Source: Rotaria sp. Silwood1 (lineage: Eukaryota > Rotifera > Eurotatoria > Philodinida > Philodinidae). Taken from it: a DNA stretch of 64,000 nt. The notes below the pieces were generated by a model that was given only the letters and a program-made list of their open reading frames with translations, did not search any database and was not told the DNA's origin. The stretch is from NCBI GenBank assembly GCA_905250075.1, contig CAJNOP010000090.1, forward strand, positions 650,116 through 714,115, given 5' to 3'. Below are positions 1 to 7,849 of this stretch, piece after piece. The position numbers and the translations under genes were made by a program. Position 1 is the first letter of the stretch. Each line of letters starts with the position of its first letter.

Positions 1-534
1 AGAGCATTTAAAGGTGGGTATGGCTGTCACTTAAATGTGGATGAATGTCACGTAATCATAAAAATACAGATTCACACATCACATGTCTTTGACATAGATC
101 GATACAGCTTTAGAATGCGTTGAGTATTTCGTAGGTATGTTTCAGCACTCTGAGAATGAAGCGAATATAAAAGGTATTCTAAGCAGTTTTGTTAAGAACT
201 TGTTCTTCTATAGTTTTATAGACATCACATCTCGAGAAGTTAAGCTTGTTTCGAGAAAACACAGTATACGGAGACCGTCGACTTTCAGTCAAAAAAAAAA
301 CGTTTTCGAAGATATTGTCATCGGTCGAGTTATAACTATTCCGAAATTTAATCTAAGCTAAAGACATGGTCTGCGTTTGAAATGAGTTGATCTCACGGAC
401 CCTAACTTAAATCTTATTGTAACCGACTTCCATGATGAGTTTTTGAATTTTGAGGTGAGGGTGGCCATGAAGTTTCGAGTGTGCACGCATTCGTGGTTTC
501 GATTCATTCAACACATGTTAATTATTGAGTAATG
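1..534. other. left flank of the LTR element, no recognised gene
   Basis: AT-rich DNA upstream of the retrotransposon insertion. A 74-codon open frame (137-361) contains a run of A and no recognisable motif, so I do not call it a gene. I looked here for the missing N-terminal half of the carboxylate-transporter relic that lies on the other side of the element and did not find it. Confidence 0.5.
531..534. repeat. target-site duplication of the LTR element (AATG)
   Basis: AATG at 531-534 is repeated at 6427-6430, directly outside the two LTRs if the LTR is taken as 301 bp (ending at 835 and 6426). If the LTR is taken as the 300-bp TG...CA unit, the flanks are TAATG and CAATG, a 5-bp duplication with one mismatch. 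Either reading marks a real integration event. Confidence 0.7.
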
Positions 535-834
535 TGTGAGATCTTTATCCAACTATACTCTACTTTTTATCTGTCTATCTATATTTCTCTCTCTTTCACA
601 CAACAACGTAACGCTATATATAGAGTAATAACAAACAATGAACAAAGGAGGGAAATATCCATAAGACAACGTGAAAGAAAGAAGAACGAATGAGAAAGTG
701 CCAACATATAAGAAAGAAATGGAAAGTCATTGGTGTATGACTAACAAAAGAGAAAAGAAGCAGAGCACAAGCTTATATGTATAAAAGACGGAAAACCCTT
801 ATGACTGCATCTGAAGAAGATACAGGTCATAACA
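535..834 (-). repeat. 3' LTR of the gypsy element
   Basis: A 300-bp terminal repeat, starting TGTGAGATC and ending GGTCATAACA on the plus strand, so TG...CA in either direction. It matches 6126-6425 base for base by eye. In element orientation a CTCTATATATAG tract near the last third is a candidate TATA box. The boundary is fixed by the loss of identity at base 836 versus 6427. Confidence 0.95.
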
Positions 835-843
835 CCTCCCCCT
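835..843 (-). other. polypurine tract of the gypsy element
   Basis: On the minus strand AGGGGGAGG sits directly before the 3' LTR (TGTTATGACC). A purine run abutting the 3' LTR is the plus-strand primer of LTR elements. It is preceded by about 430 bp (844-1273) after the pol stop with no convincing third open frame. Confidence 0.85.
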
Positions 844-1273
844 AACAACAAAGATGCGCGTCCCGCGCATCGGAAAAATAACAACTGATAATAGAAGATA
901 TAACAACAGATAATAATAAAAAATAACAATAGATAAGAAGTACTGAGAAACAAAATCAAGAAACAGCCGTATTGAACGATAAACAATCGTTGTGGAAGGA
1001 CGATGTGTTCTTGCAAGATTTGTGTTGCCACGCCACAATCTCTTCTTTACTTCATCGAAATTAATAGAGTGCGAAACAGCTGATCTTGTGAGCCATTCTT
1101 GATATAGAATCTCGCGTTGCCACACCACGAGTTCGTTTGTCCATGTCGACGGAATAATTACGTATATTGTTGATATTGCCATACTTGATACTGTTGAGAC
1201 GCTGCCACATCGTCGTCAACCGCTGTTGCTGATGGCGACAATGCATTATTGTATTAGTTCGAATGAATTGTGA

Positions 1274-4200
1274 TCAAACATACCGTTTCGCAACCGGTTG
1301 AAGCTGACTTATATGAGCCCACGTAGTTTTTCCAGTTTGACTGTCTTCGACCAAATAGTTTTGTTCACCTGCTTTCTTGATCACACGGTAAGGTCCTAGC
1401 CATCGTTCGTCTAATTTGGTGCGATTAGCACATACCTTAAGAAACACTAAGTCACCAATAGAGTAAGAAATATCCTTGCGATGTTTGTCATATCGCTGTT
1501 TTGTTAATTGTTGTTGACGACGTATGTTTTCTTGAGCTTGTTTGATAATTATTCGCCGTGTTTTTTGTAAATATTTGTAAAACTCGTCTGGTCGAGTTAA
1601 AGTCAGGCTCTTTGATGTAGGATCGAATGGGCTCTTCTGTTTTCGCCCAAAAGCAAGTTCATACGGGACAAAGCCAGTTGTAGCATGAATGCCGGTATTG
1701 TAGGCATAAACCACTGATTGAAGATAATCGTCCCAATCATCTTTATTCTCATCGTAGTACTTTGCCAATTGTGTACAGAATGTGGCGTTAAATCGCTCGA
1801 TCTGACCATTCGTTTGAGGATGGTACGAAGCTGAAAATACATGAGGAATATGCATTGTTGTGGTAATAGTCTTTAGTAATGTATTGTTAAAATGTACACC
1901 ATTGTCCGTGATGAGTCGTTCAGGTGCGCCATGTATCATAATGAATTCGTTCATAATGAATTCTGCAGCGACTTTGGCAGTATTATTTGGCATCGCTTTT
2001 GCTATTACATATTTGGATAAATTGTCCGTAAGTACTAGTACGTATCGGTTTCCTTGTGCTGATGGGCGGACTGGACCCCAAAAATCCATATGTATTATTT
2101 GAAATACATCCGTTGGTGGATCAAATGATTTGAGCTGACCTGGAGTTTTACTGCGTAGGATGTTGAATTTCATACATTGTTGACAAGATGAGATGTAATG
2201 CTCAATTGATTTACGCATATTTGGCCACCAAAACCGAGTACGAATTTTATATAACGTGCGTTTTACTCCAAAATGCCCACTCATTGGATGATCATGAAAT
2301 GCTTTCAGTACGGCGTGAATCATTGATGACGGTAAGTATGGAACTTTGTTCTTGGTACCATGCTTTCTCTTGACCACAAGACGAAATAAAATTTTGTTGT
2401 AAAGAATAAAGTTGTCCTTTTTCTTTTGAGCATGAATATCTGCGATAATGAGTTGAATATCAATATCTTTATCTTGCTCAGTTTTGATATTTTCCAAAGC
2501 AAAATCTATCATTGGTGTGGATGCACGTAGAGGCAGTGGTGTGGTTGGATTTTGTTCTGGCATCCTTGGCGGTGTTAGAGGACTCGAGACTGCCTGTTTT
2601 GTCATTGATCGAGTTATAGCAGAGAGCGACTGGTTGTGATTATTCATGTCAACTGTTTCATATTGAGTAAGATAATCAGGTCCAATATTGTCGATGCCCC
2701 GACGGTATTTAATCTCTGTAATTTGTGGTATTAAATCTTGTAGAGAGATGAGCCAATTATCTATTCTTTTGTTTCCGTAATTGTTTTTCTTATGCATGTT
2801 GACAAGTGGTTTGTGATCTGTTTCGATGGTGATATCGGAATCTCCAATGAAATTTCGCAATTCTGTGAGACACCAGTAAATTGCTAAAGCTTCCCGTTCT
2901 GTGGTTGAATATCGACTTTCAGTATTGTTGAGTAATCTTGATTTGTAGTAGCAAATCTTCAGACCATCAGATGTGTTTTGTTTGAGTACTCCAGCAATTC
3001 TTAAATCACTTGCATCTGTACATAAGATAAATGGTACTGATCGGTCAGGAAAGTTGAGGAACAGCGGTGCAGTTGTCAGTATTGATTTAAACTTGTCAAA
3101 AGCATCTTGCTGTGCTGGGCCCCAAAGGAATTCGTGTTTTTTTGTTCGGGTCTTATTGGTGACCTTGTGTATCGGCGCGGCAATTTTTGCAAAATCACGA
3201 ATAAATTTACGATAATAACCAACTTTACCGATAAATTTGTTGGCTTGTGAAAGAGTTCTTGGTGGTGCAATATCAACAATTGCTTTAATTTTGTCTGGTG
3301 ATGGTTCAACTTTGTCACATGTAACGATGTGGCTTAAGAATTCAATTTTCTCGACGGCAATTGAACACTTGCGCGGTGACACTTGAAAATTGGCTTTGTG
3401 GAGTGTTGAGATAACGTCGGCCACATGTTGTTTGTGCTGTTGAATTGTTTTTGAAAAGATGACAATATCATCTAAATAGACGACCACATAATCCCATCGT
3501 CCGTTTGCTAGTAACTCATTCATCACCCGCTGGAATGTAGGCGGAGCATTCATAAGTCCTTGGGCTAGTACTGTAAATTCATATAGACCATCTTGAGTAA
3601 CTATAGCCGTCTTCTGGATATCTGATTGATCTATCGGAATCTGAAAATAACCAGATTTCAAGTCGAGTTTTGTGAAGTATCGATGCCCTGCAAGGCGGTG
3701 TAGAAGTTCTTCAGCCGATGGTTGTGGGTAAGAATCCTTCTTGGTAATTGCGTTGAGTCGGCGAAAGTCAACCAAAAATCGATAGGTACCATCTGGCTTC
3801 TTCTTTAACAAGACTGGGGATGACCACGGTGAGTGGGATGGTCGAAGGATGCCTTGATCGAGCAATTTTCCAACTTCCTGCTGTATTTCCTTTCTTTGTT
3901 GAACCGTTTTGTAATATTGTCGAACGCTTATGGGTAGATGATCGCCTGTATTAATGATATGACGAATTTTTGTATTTGCTCTGGTCATCTTTGACGTGTC
4001 AAATGCGCGTCCATTTTGTCGAAGAATATTAAGAAAATCATTACGGTGATGTTTGTGATCAATGTGTGTCACTAATTCTTGGAGAACATCGTCCAGTGAT
4101 GATGCGTTGGGTGATTCGTCTTGTTCATTTGTTTGTATCGAATTTAGGAGTACACTTTGTTCTGTCATGCTTGATGGTTTCGGTGAGTTTAATATGTTGT

Positions 4201-4957
4201 ACATCATTTCATCATTTGACTGATAATGTATTGATCCCAGTTGCGTATTAGCAGCCATTGTGTGGGCGTATTTGTTAGAGTTATAAACGCACATATAAAA
4301 TGAAAAATCTTTTATTTCAACAAGAGCATCAGGTACCTGAATATTTAATTTAGTACACTTTTTCAAGTCCGATGTAAATGAGACCAGAGTAGCAGAAGAA
4401 ATAGGCACATGCATTTTGACAATGTATTCATGATATGGCAATAGTGTGATACATTCCGCGAGTCTAACCTCGACCGAGCCAACTTCAAGGAATGGTGTTG
4501 TTGTAGTTCCATGCTGTGGGTGATTGATCTCCACTTGTTTTTTACCAATATTCACGTTCACATAATTTGAGTTGCACCAGTCCATGCCGAGAATTAAATT
4601 AGCAGCTAATGACTCGACCACAAGAGCTGTAATGATGGTGGTAATATGATTGATGGTGACATTTAATTTGACTACACTATTAACCATTATTTTGGTTTGT
4701 CCATCACCGAGTGTTGCCATTGTTTGAATCGGTTGAATTGTTATGTGTGGAATATGATTCAGTTCAGATTGTGAGATGAGTGATGTAGTTGCTCCTGTAT
4801 CAAGCATGGCGTGAATTGGTTTACCATTGACAAGTGTACTAATTGTTATAAGTGATGGTTGTGATTTTGAAAAGGAAATGCGACCATCACGCACTTCCCC
4901 TAGTAGTTTTTTGAACAATTGTATTGATAATGGTCCATAGCACCGCATGACCAACAT
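1274..4957 (-). CDS. pol: Pol polyprotein (protease, RT, RNase H, integrase)
   Basis: An uninterrupted 1227-codon frame. Domains seen in order: aspartic protease with LDTGATTS near residue 53; reverse transcriptase with the YLDD active site near residue 493; RNase H with CTDAS, a conserved Glu and ETDHKPL near 650-740; integrase HHCC zinc finger near 890-930 (H-H...CQQC); integrase core D,D,E in HMDFWGP, ITDNGVHF and GQIERFN; and a GPY/F module (WLGPYRV) near the end. The first ATG at 4957 is probably not used. The frame overlaps the end of gag by 58 nt at offset -1, and a slippery site in the overlap would make a Gag-Pol fusion entering at Lys-Lys-Leu-Leu-Gly. No inactivating change is visible. 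Confidence 0.95.
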   Translation of the reverse strand: MLVMRCYGPLSIQLFKKLLGEVRDGRISFSKSQPSLITISTLVNGKPIHAMLDTGATTSLISQSELNHIPHITIQPIQTMATLGDGQTKIMVNSVVKLNVTINHITTIITALVVESLAANLILGMDWCNSNYVNVNIGKKQVEINHPQHGTTTTPFLEVGSVEVRLAECITLLPYHEYIVKMHVPISSATLVSFTSDLKKCTKLNIQVPDALVEIKDFSFYMCVYNSNKYAHTMAANTQLGSIHYQSNDEMMYNILNSPKPSSMTEQSVLLNSIQTNEQDESPNASSLDDVLQELVTHIDHKHHRNDFLNILRQNGRAFDTSKMTRANTKIRHIINTGDHLPISVRQYYKTVQQRKEIQQEVGKLLDQGILRPSHSPWSSPVLLKKKPDGTYRFLVDFRRLNAITKKDSYPQPSAEELLHRLAGHRYFTKLDLKSGYFQIPIDQSDIQKTAIVTQDGLYEFTVLAQGLMNAPPTFQRVMNELLANGRWDYVVVYLDDIVIFSKTIQQHKQHVADVISTLHKANFQVSPRKCSIAVEKIEFLSHIVTCDKVEPSPDKIKAIVDIAPPRTLSQANKFIGKVGYYRKFIRDFAKIAAPIHKVTNKTRTKKHEFLWGPAQQDAFDKFKSILTTAPLFLNFPDRSVPFILCTDASDLRIAGVLKQNTSDGLKICYYKSRLLNNTESRYSTTEREALAIYWCLTELRNFIGDSDITIETDHKPLVNMHKKNNYGNKRIDNWLISLQDLIPQITEIKYRRGIDNIGPDYLTQYETVDMNNHNQSLSAITRSMTKQAVSSPLTPPRMPEQNPTTPLPLRASTPMIDFALENIKTEQDKDIDIQLIIADIHAQKKKDNFILYNKILFRLVVKRKHGTKNKVPYLPSSMIHAVLKAFHDHPMSGHFGVKRTLYKIRTRFWWPNMRKSIEHYISSCQQCMKFNILRSKTPGQLKSFDPPTDVFQIIHMDFWGPVRPSAQGNRYVLVLTDNLSKYVIAKAMPNNTAKVAAEFIMNEFIMIHGAPERLITDNGVHFNNTLLKTITTTMHIPHVFSASYHPQTNGQIERFNATFCTQLAKYYDENKDDWDDYLQSVVYAYNTGIHATTGFVPYELAFGRKQKSPFDPTSKSLTLTRPDEFYKYLQKTRRIIIKQAQENIRRQQQLTKQRYDKHRKDISYSIGDLVFLKVCANRTKLDERWLGPYRVIKKAGEQNYLVEDSQTGKTTWAHISQLQPVAKRYV
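4853..4912 (-). promoter_or_regulatory. programmed -1 frameshift signal (slippery site and pseudoknot)
   Basis: In gag phase the minus strand reads TCA AAA AAC TAC TAG, containing the canonical heptamer A AAA AAC (4912-4906). Slipping back one base gives the pol reading TTC AAA AAA CTA CTA GGG. After a 7-nt spacer comes a 9-bp stem: 4898-4890 (GGAAGTGCG) pairs with 4882-4874 (CGCATTTCC), with one G-U pair. Its 7-nt loop 4889-4883 (TGATGGT) is perfectly complementary to 4859-4853 (ACCATCA). That is an H-type pseudoknot with a 14-nt third loop. Heptamer, spacer and knot all fit the known retroviral and retrotransposon mechanism. The pairing is read by eye and not energy-modelled. Confidence 0.88.
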
Positions 4958-6063
4958 CCACTGTAGTTTTTGTCGCGGTTGTATTGCATCTGAGTTGGAT
5001 CAGGTGTTGGATAATGGGATTGATATTGTTGTGATGAATAATTGTGTTGTTGTTGTCTTGGATTTGTAGAATATTTTTCTCGTTGTATTACAGAATGTTG
5101 CATTGTTCTTGTTGATATATTTCTACGCTGATCAGACGATGTCATAATTTTCTGTTGGGATTTTTCTTCTTCTTGCCATTTGTCGTACTTGATAAGAGCT
5201 TCAAAAAACTCTTCAGTAGTACCAGGTTTCGTCAAATCCATGTGTAATTGAGCTGCTGGATTGAGTCCTTTGGTGAGATGTTTGAGTCGAGTTTCTTCAT
5301 CCATTAGTTTATTAACTTTTGAACAGAGTTTAAGGATACTGTGACAATAATCAATTGCCAACTCGTTTGGTTGTCGTCGTCGATTGTAGAGCTTTTGTTC
5401 CAGTTGAAATTGATCACTACCAGTTACAAGTTTGAAGTAGGTCGTTAATTTGTTTTTTAGTGTTATCCAATCATCAATGGTATGCTTATGTGTGTCATAC
5501 CATAGTTTTGCATTACCTGTGAGAAGATCAATAGCCACGGATAAACGTTGAACATCTTCTAGTTGGAGTTGATCACACTTATCGTCGAAATATTCGATCC
5601 AGTCTGAAACCTCTTGTGAATTGGATCCAGAAAATGGGATAGAATTAAGTAGTTGATCGATCCGTTTCGATTGCAGTTTTTTTGAAGCTTGTTCCTTGAG
5701 GCTAAGTTCAACACTTTTCATCATAGATGGTGTTAGCTCTGAGACAGAAGTTGTTGTTGGTGGTAAAGATGGATTAGTTAATGGTATATTTGAATACGAT
5801 ATTTTGGTTCCTTGTAAAGCTTCAACTGCTTGAGAAAGATTATTAACTGTGATCTTTTGTGTTGCCATATCTTGTGTAAGCAAATTTTGTTTGGCCAATA
5901 GTTCTTGCAACAATGACACGATTTTGTGCTGTTGTTGATTAGCTTCTTGTTCTTCTCCATTTTTGTCTTGGTCATCTGTTTTGATTTTTCGCTCCGAATC
6001 AGTTAATGATAGAAATTCTTGTGTTTGTGCCATACTTCGAGTATGATGCTTTTTTTCGTTCAT
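4900..6063 (-). CDS. gag: Gag-like polyprotein with CCHC zinc knuckle
   Basis: A 387-codon frame and the first frame after the primer-binding site. It forms the particle that packages element RNA. The middle contains a retrotransposon-gag-like helical region (near residues 150-300, with Trp-Ile-Glu-Tyr-Phe and Leu-Trp-Tyr). The C terminus carries a nucleic-acid-binding zinc knuckle CX2CX4HX4C with ligands C370, C373, H378 and C383. Just before it is a Gln/Tyr-rich low-complexity stretch. The N terminus contains a Gln-rich, coiled-coil-like segment. It stops at TAG 4900-4902, two codons after the AAAAAAC slippery heptamer, so most ribosomes make Gag and a minority read into pol. Confidence 0.92.
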   Translation of the reverse strand: MNEKKHHTRSMAQTQEFLSLTDSERKIKTDDQDKNGEEQEANQQQHKIVSLLQELLAKQNLLTQDMATQKITVNNLSQAVEALQGTKISYSNIPLTNPSLPPTTTSVSELTPSMMKSVELSLKEQASKKLQSKRIDQLLNSIPFSGSNSQEVSDWIEYFDDKCDQLQLEDVQRLSVAIDLLTGNAKLWYDTHKHTIDDWITLKNKLTTYFKLVTGSDQFQLEQKLYNRRRQPNELAIDYCHSILKLCSKVNKLMDEETRLKHLTKGLNPAAQLHMDLTKPGTTEEFFEALIKYDKWQEEEKSQQKIMTSSDQRRNISTRTMQHSVIQREKYSTNPRQQQHNYSSQQYQSHYPTPDPTQMQYNRDKNYSGCWSCGAMDHYQYNCSKNY

Positions 6064-6110
6064 ATATGACTCCGGGTCTCTTACTAGGTTGTTGAATTGT
6101 TAGTAAGATC

Positions 6111-6123
6111 GGCTAGTGCACCA
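6111..6123 (-). other. primer-binding site of the gypsy element
   Basis: Two bases inside the 5' LTR the minus strand reads TGGTGCACTAGCC. TGG is the complement of the tRNA 3' CCA end, and the position is the standard one for priming minus-strand DNA synthesis. I could not match the remaining bases to a specific tRNA by memory. Confidence 0.75.
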
Positions 6124-6125
6124 AT

Positions 6126-6425
6126 TGTGAGATCTTTATCCAACTATACTCTACTTTTTATCTGTCTATCTATATTTCTCTCTCTTTCACACAACAACGT
6201 AACGCTATATATAGAGTAATAACAAACAATGAACAAAGGAGGGAAATATCCATAAGACAACGTGAAAGAAAGAAGAACGAATGAGAAAGTGCCAACATAT
6301 AAGAAAGAAATGGAAAGTCATTGGTGTATGACTAACAAAAGAGAAAAGAAGCAGAGCACAAGCTTATATGTATAAAAGACGGAAAACCCTTATGACTGCA
6401 TCTGAAGAAGATACAGGTCATAACA
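6126..6425 (-). repeat. 5' LTR of the gypsy element
   Basis: The second copy of the 300-bp LTR and the promoter-bearing end in element orientation. On the minus strand it is followed by two spacer bases and a primer-binding site starting TGG. Its identity with the copy at 535-834 indicates a young insertion or recent gene conversion. Confidence 0.95.
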
Positions 6426-6427
6426 CA

Positions 6428-7849
6428 ATGTTCACATATTTCGTCTTAATGATGGCTGGGTTCAATTTTCTAATACATGAGTCTCAAGATCTATATCCAA
6501 CATGTCTTGCTTCTCAGTTGAAGTTCTCGCCAGGCTTTACTACTGCCACCATAATAGTTGGAAGCTGCAAAGCTCTTATTGATAGTATTATGATCGATTA
6601 TTTTTCGAGTTTTTTCAGTCGACGATTATATATGATTGTCATTTTAATTACCGAACCTGTTCCCATTCCAGCCTACATCCTTTCGTGAAATACAACTATA
6701 ACAATGGATGCCTTTTTTCAACGAATGTGTGTACAAGGTGTTTAGGATATCGTACCTATATATCTCATGGAGCTTGCATTAGTACAATATCTTTCATTCG
6801 AGGCACGCATTTCCTACCAGTTAGCCAATATTGTCTCTTCAGCCTCATCAGCTATCAAAGCTACAGCTAGACGATATTTTAACATCATCTGTAGAGGACA
6901 CTTGTGAAAAGGTGAGAGAATAGAAATCATCGAAGACAGCTGTCTAATACCACCTTGAAAATTTTTGCGAAATCTTCGAGTAGATACCAATCGAAAAGAT
7001 ATATATATCAAATAGAGACAAGGACACTGTTTTGCTAGTAATCAATGATAATTCCGTGAATCCAAGTGAGACGTGATCTGTCTGTTCATCGATAGCAAGA
7101 TACTCTCATTTGTGTTTTCATTCTTCAATTGGTAGAGAACAATGTGTGAGTTTTTATGATTACGATGACTTATACATTTTTCAAGATTATCAGGTTATTT
7201 CCAGTCAAAGAGAAGTGAAAAGTCACAAAGGATAAAAACGAGACAAAATTTGTTAGGACTATAGGGTTTGTCAAAACTTCAGCAACGTAAATGACATTCA
7301 AGAGATTTGATTTGGAAAAGTGCTTAAAACCCTGATGTGATGTTTGAAGATTTTATGAAACATCGAGATCTTTATGAAAATTTTCCTGGTTCTTCATTAG
7401 AACTACAATATATTCTTAGTTTTATGGCTATGAACTAGTACCATCCCAATCCTCATGTACGATCTCTCACTAAATGAAAGGTTTTAAATGAAGAACGGCC
7501 GTCCACAAAGGTCGGCGAATGCTTAAAAGAGAACCAATACATGCAGACACTAGTGCTTAGTAATTAAAGAAAAGAACAATAAGTACGAAAGTTCTTGATG
7601 GATGGTGCGTTTCCTTTGCATACAGTTGTTCAATCGAATGATGAACATCAATTTGATTATGGAAAAATTATCGCTATTTTCTTGGCTTTTACTTACGAAT
7701 ACTTTTTCATCATTATTTTACTAGAACCTGAAAAGAAGTATGTCGATGAAGTTGAATAGACTGATGTCAAACATAGTGTAGAACTCAATGAAATACAGTT
7801 TAAATTGCTATCACTACCTGAGTTCACTAAGATAGCAACAAAAGGATGA
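6428..7849 (+). pseudogene. decayed JEN1-type monocarboxylate transporter, C-terminal half
   Basis: From 6428 a single frame runs to 6906 and reads as an MFS carboxylate transporter. NFLIHESQDLYPT matches the JEN-family signature NXX[S/T]HX[S/T]QDXXXT except for Ile at the S/T position. Next come a glycine-poor helix, FFSRRLYMIVIL, IPAYIL, a TGA stop (6686-6688), VQGV, a TAG stop (6743-6745) where the family has Trp, then IVPIYLMELA and NIVSSASSAIKATA. About 700 bp later (7600-7759) the C-terminal end resumes in FPLHTVVQ, FDYGKIIAIF and LLEPEKKY, then a TAG and a tail to a TGA at 7847. The gap may be an intron or an insertion. The gypsy element abuts the 5' side. JEN proteins are chiefly fungal, so acquisition by transfer is an inference. 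Confidence 0.8.

Larger units (their letters stand above)
535..6425 (-). mobile_element. complete Ty3/gypsy-type LTR retrotransposon
   Basis: A 5.9 kb element read on the minus strand, with parts in order: 5' LTR (6126-6425), primer-binding site, gag, pol (protease, reverse transcriptase, RNase H, integrase), short 3' untranslated stretch, polypurine tract, 3' LTR (535-834). Having integrase after RNase H is the Ty3/gypsy order. The two LTRs are both 300 bp and I see no difference between them, which implies a recent insertion because LTRs are identical when integrated. Both open frames lack internal stops and the catalytic motifs are present, so it could be autonomous. I see no env-like third frame. 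The 3' flank begins with a transporter pseudogene. Confidence 0.96.

Noticed and set aside
137..361. Open frame left of the retrotransposon as the missing start of the transporter relic
   Set aside because: Its translation shows no MFS helix pattern and contains an A-run low-complexity segment.
741..1246. Overlapping minus-strand frames after pol that could be an env-like third gene
   Set aside because: They overlap each other, run into the LTR, and show no signal peptide plus ectodomain plus anchor arrangement; most likely the 3' untranslated part of the element.
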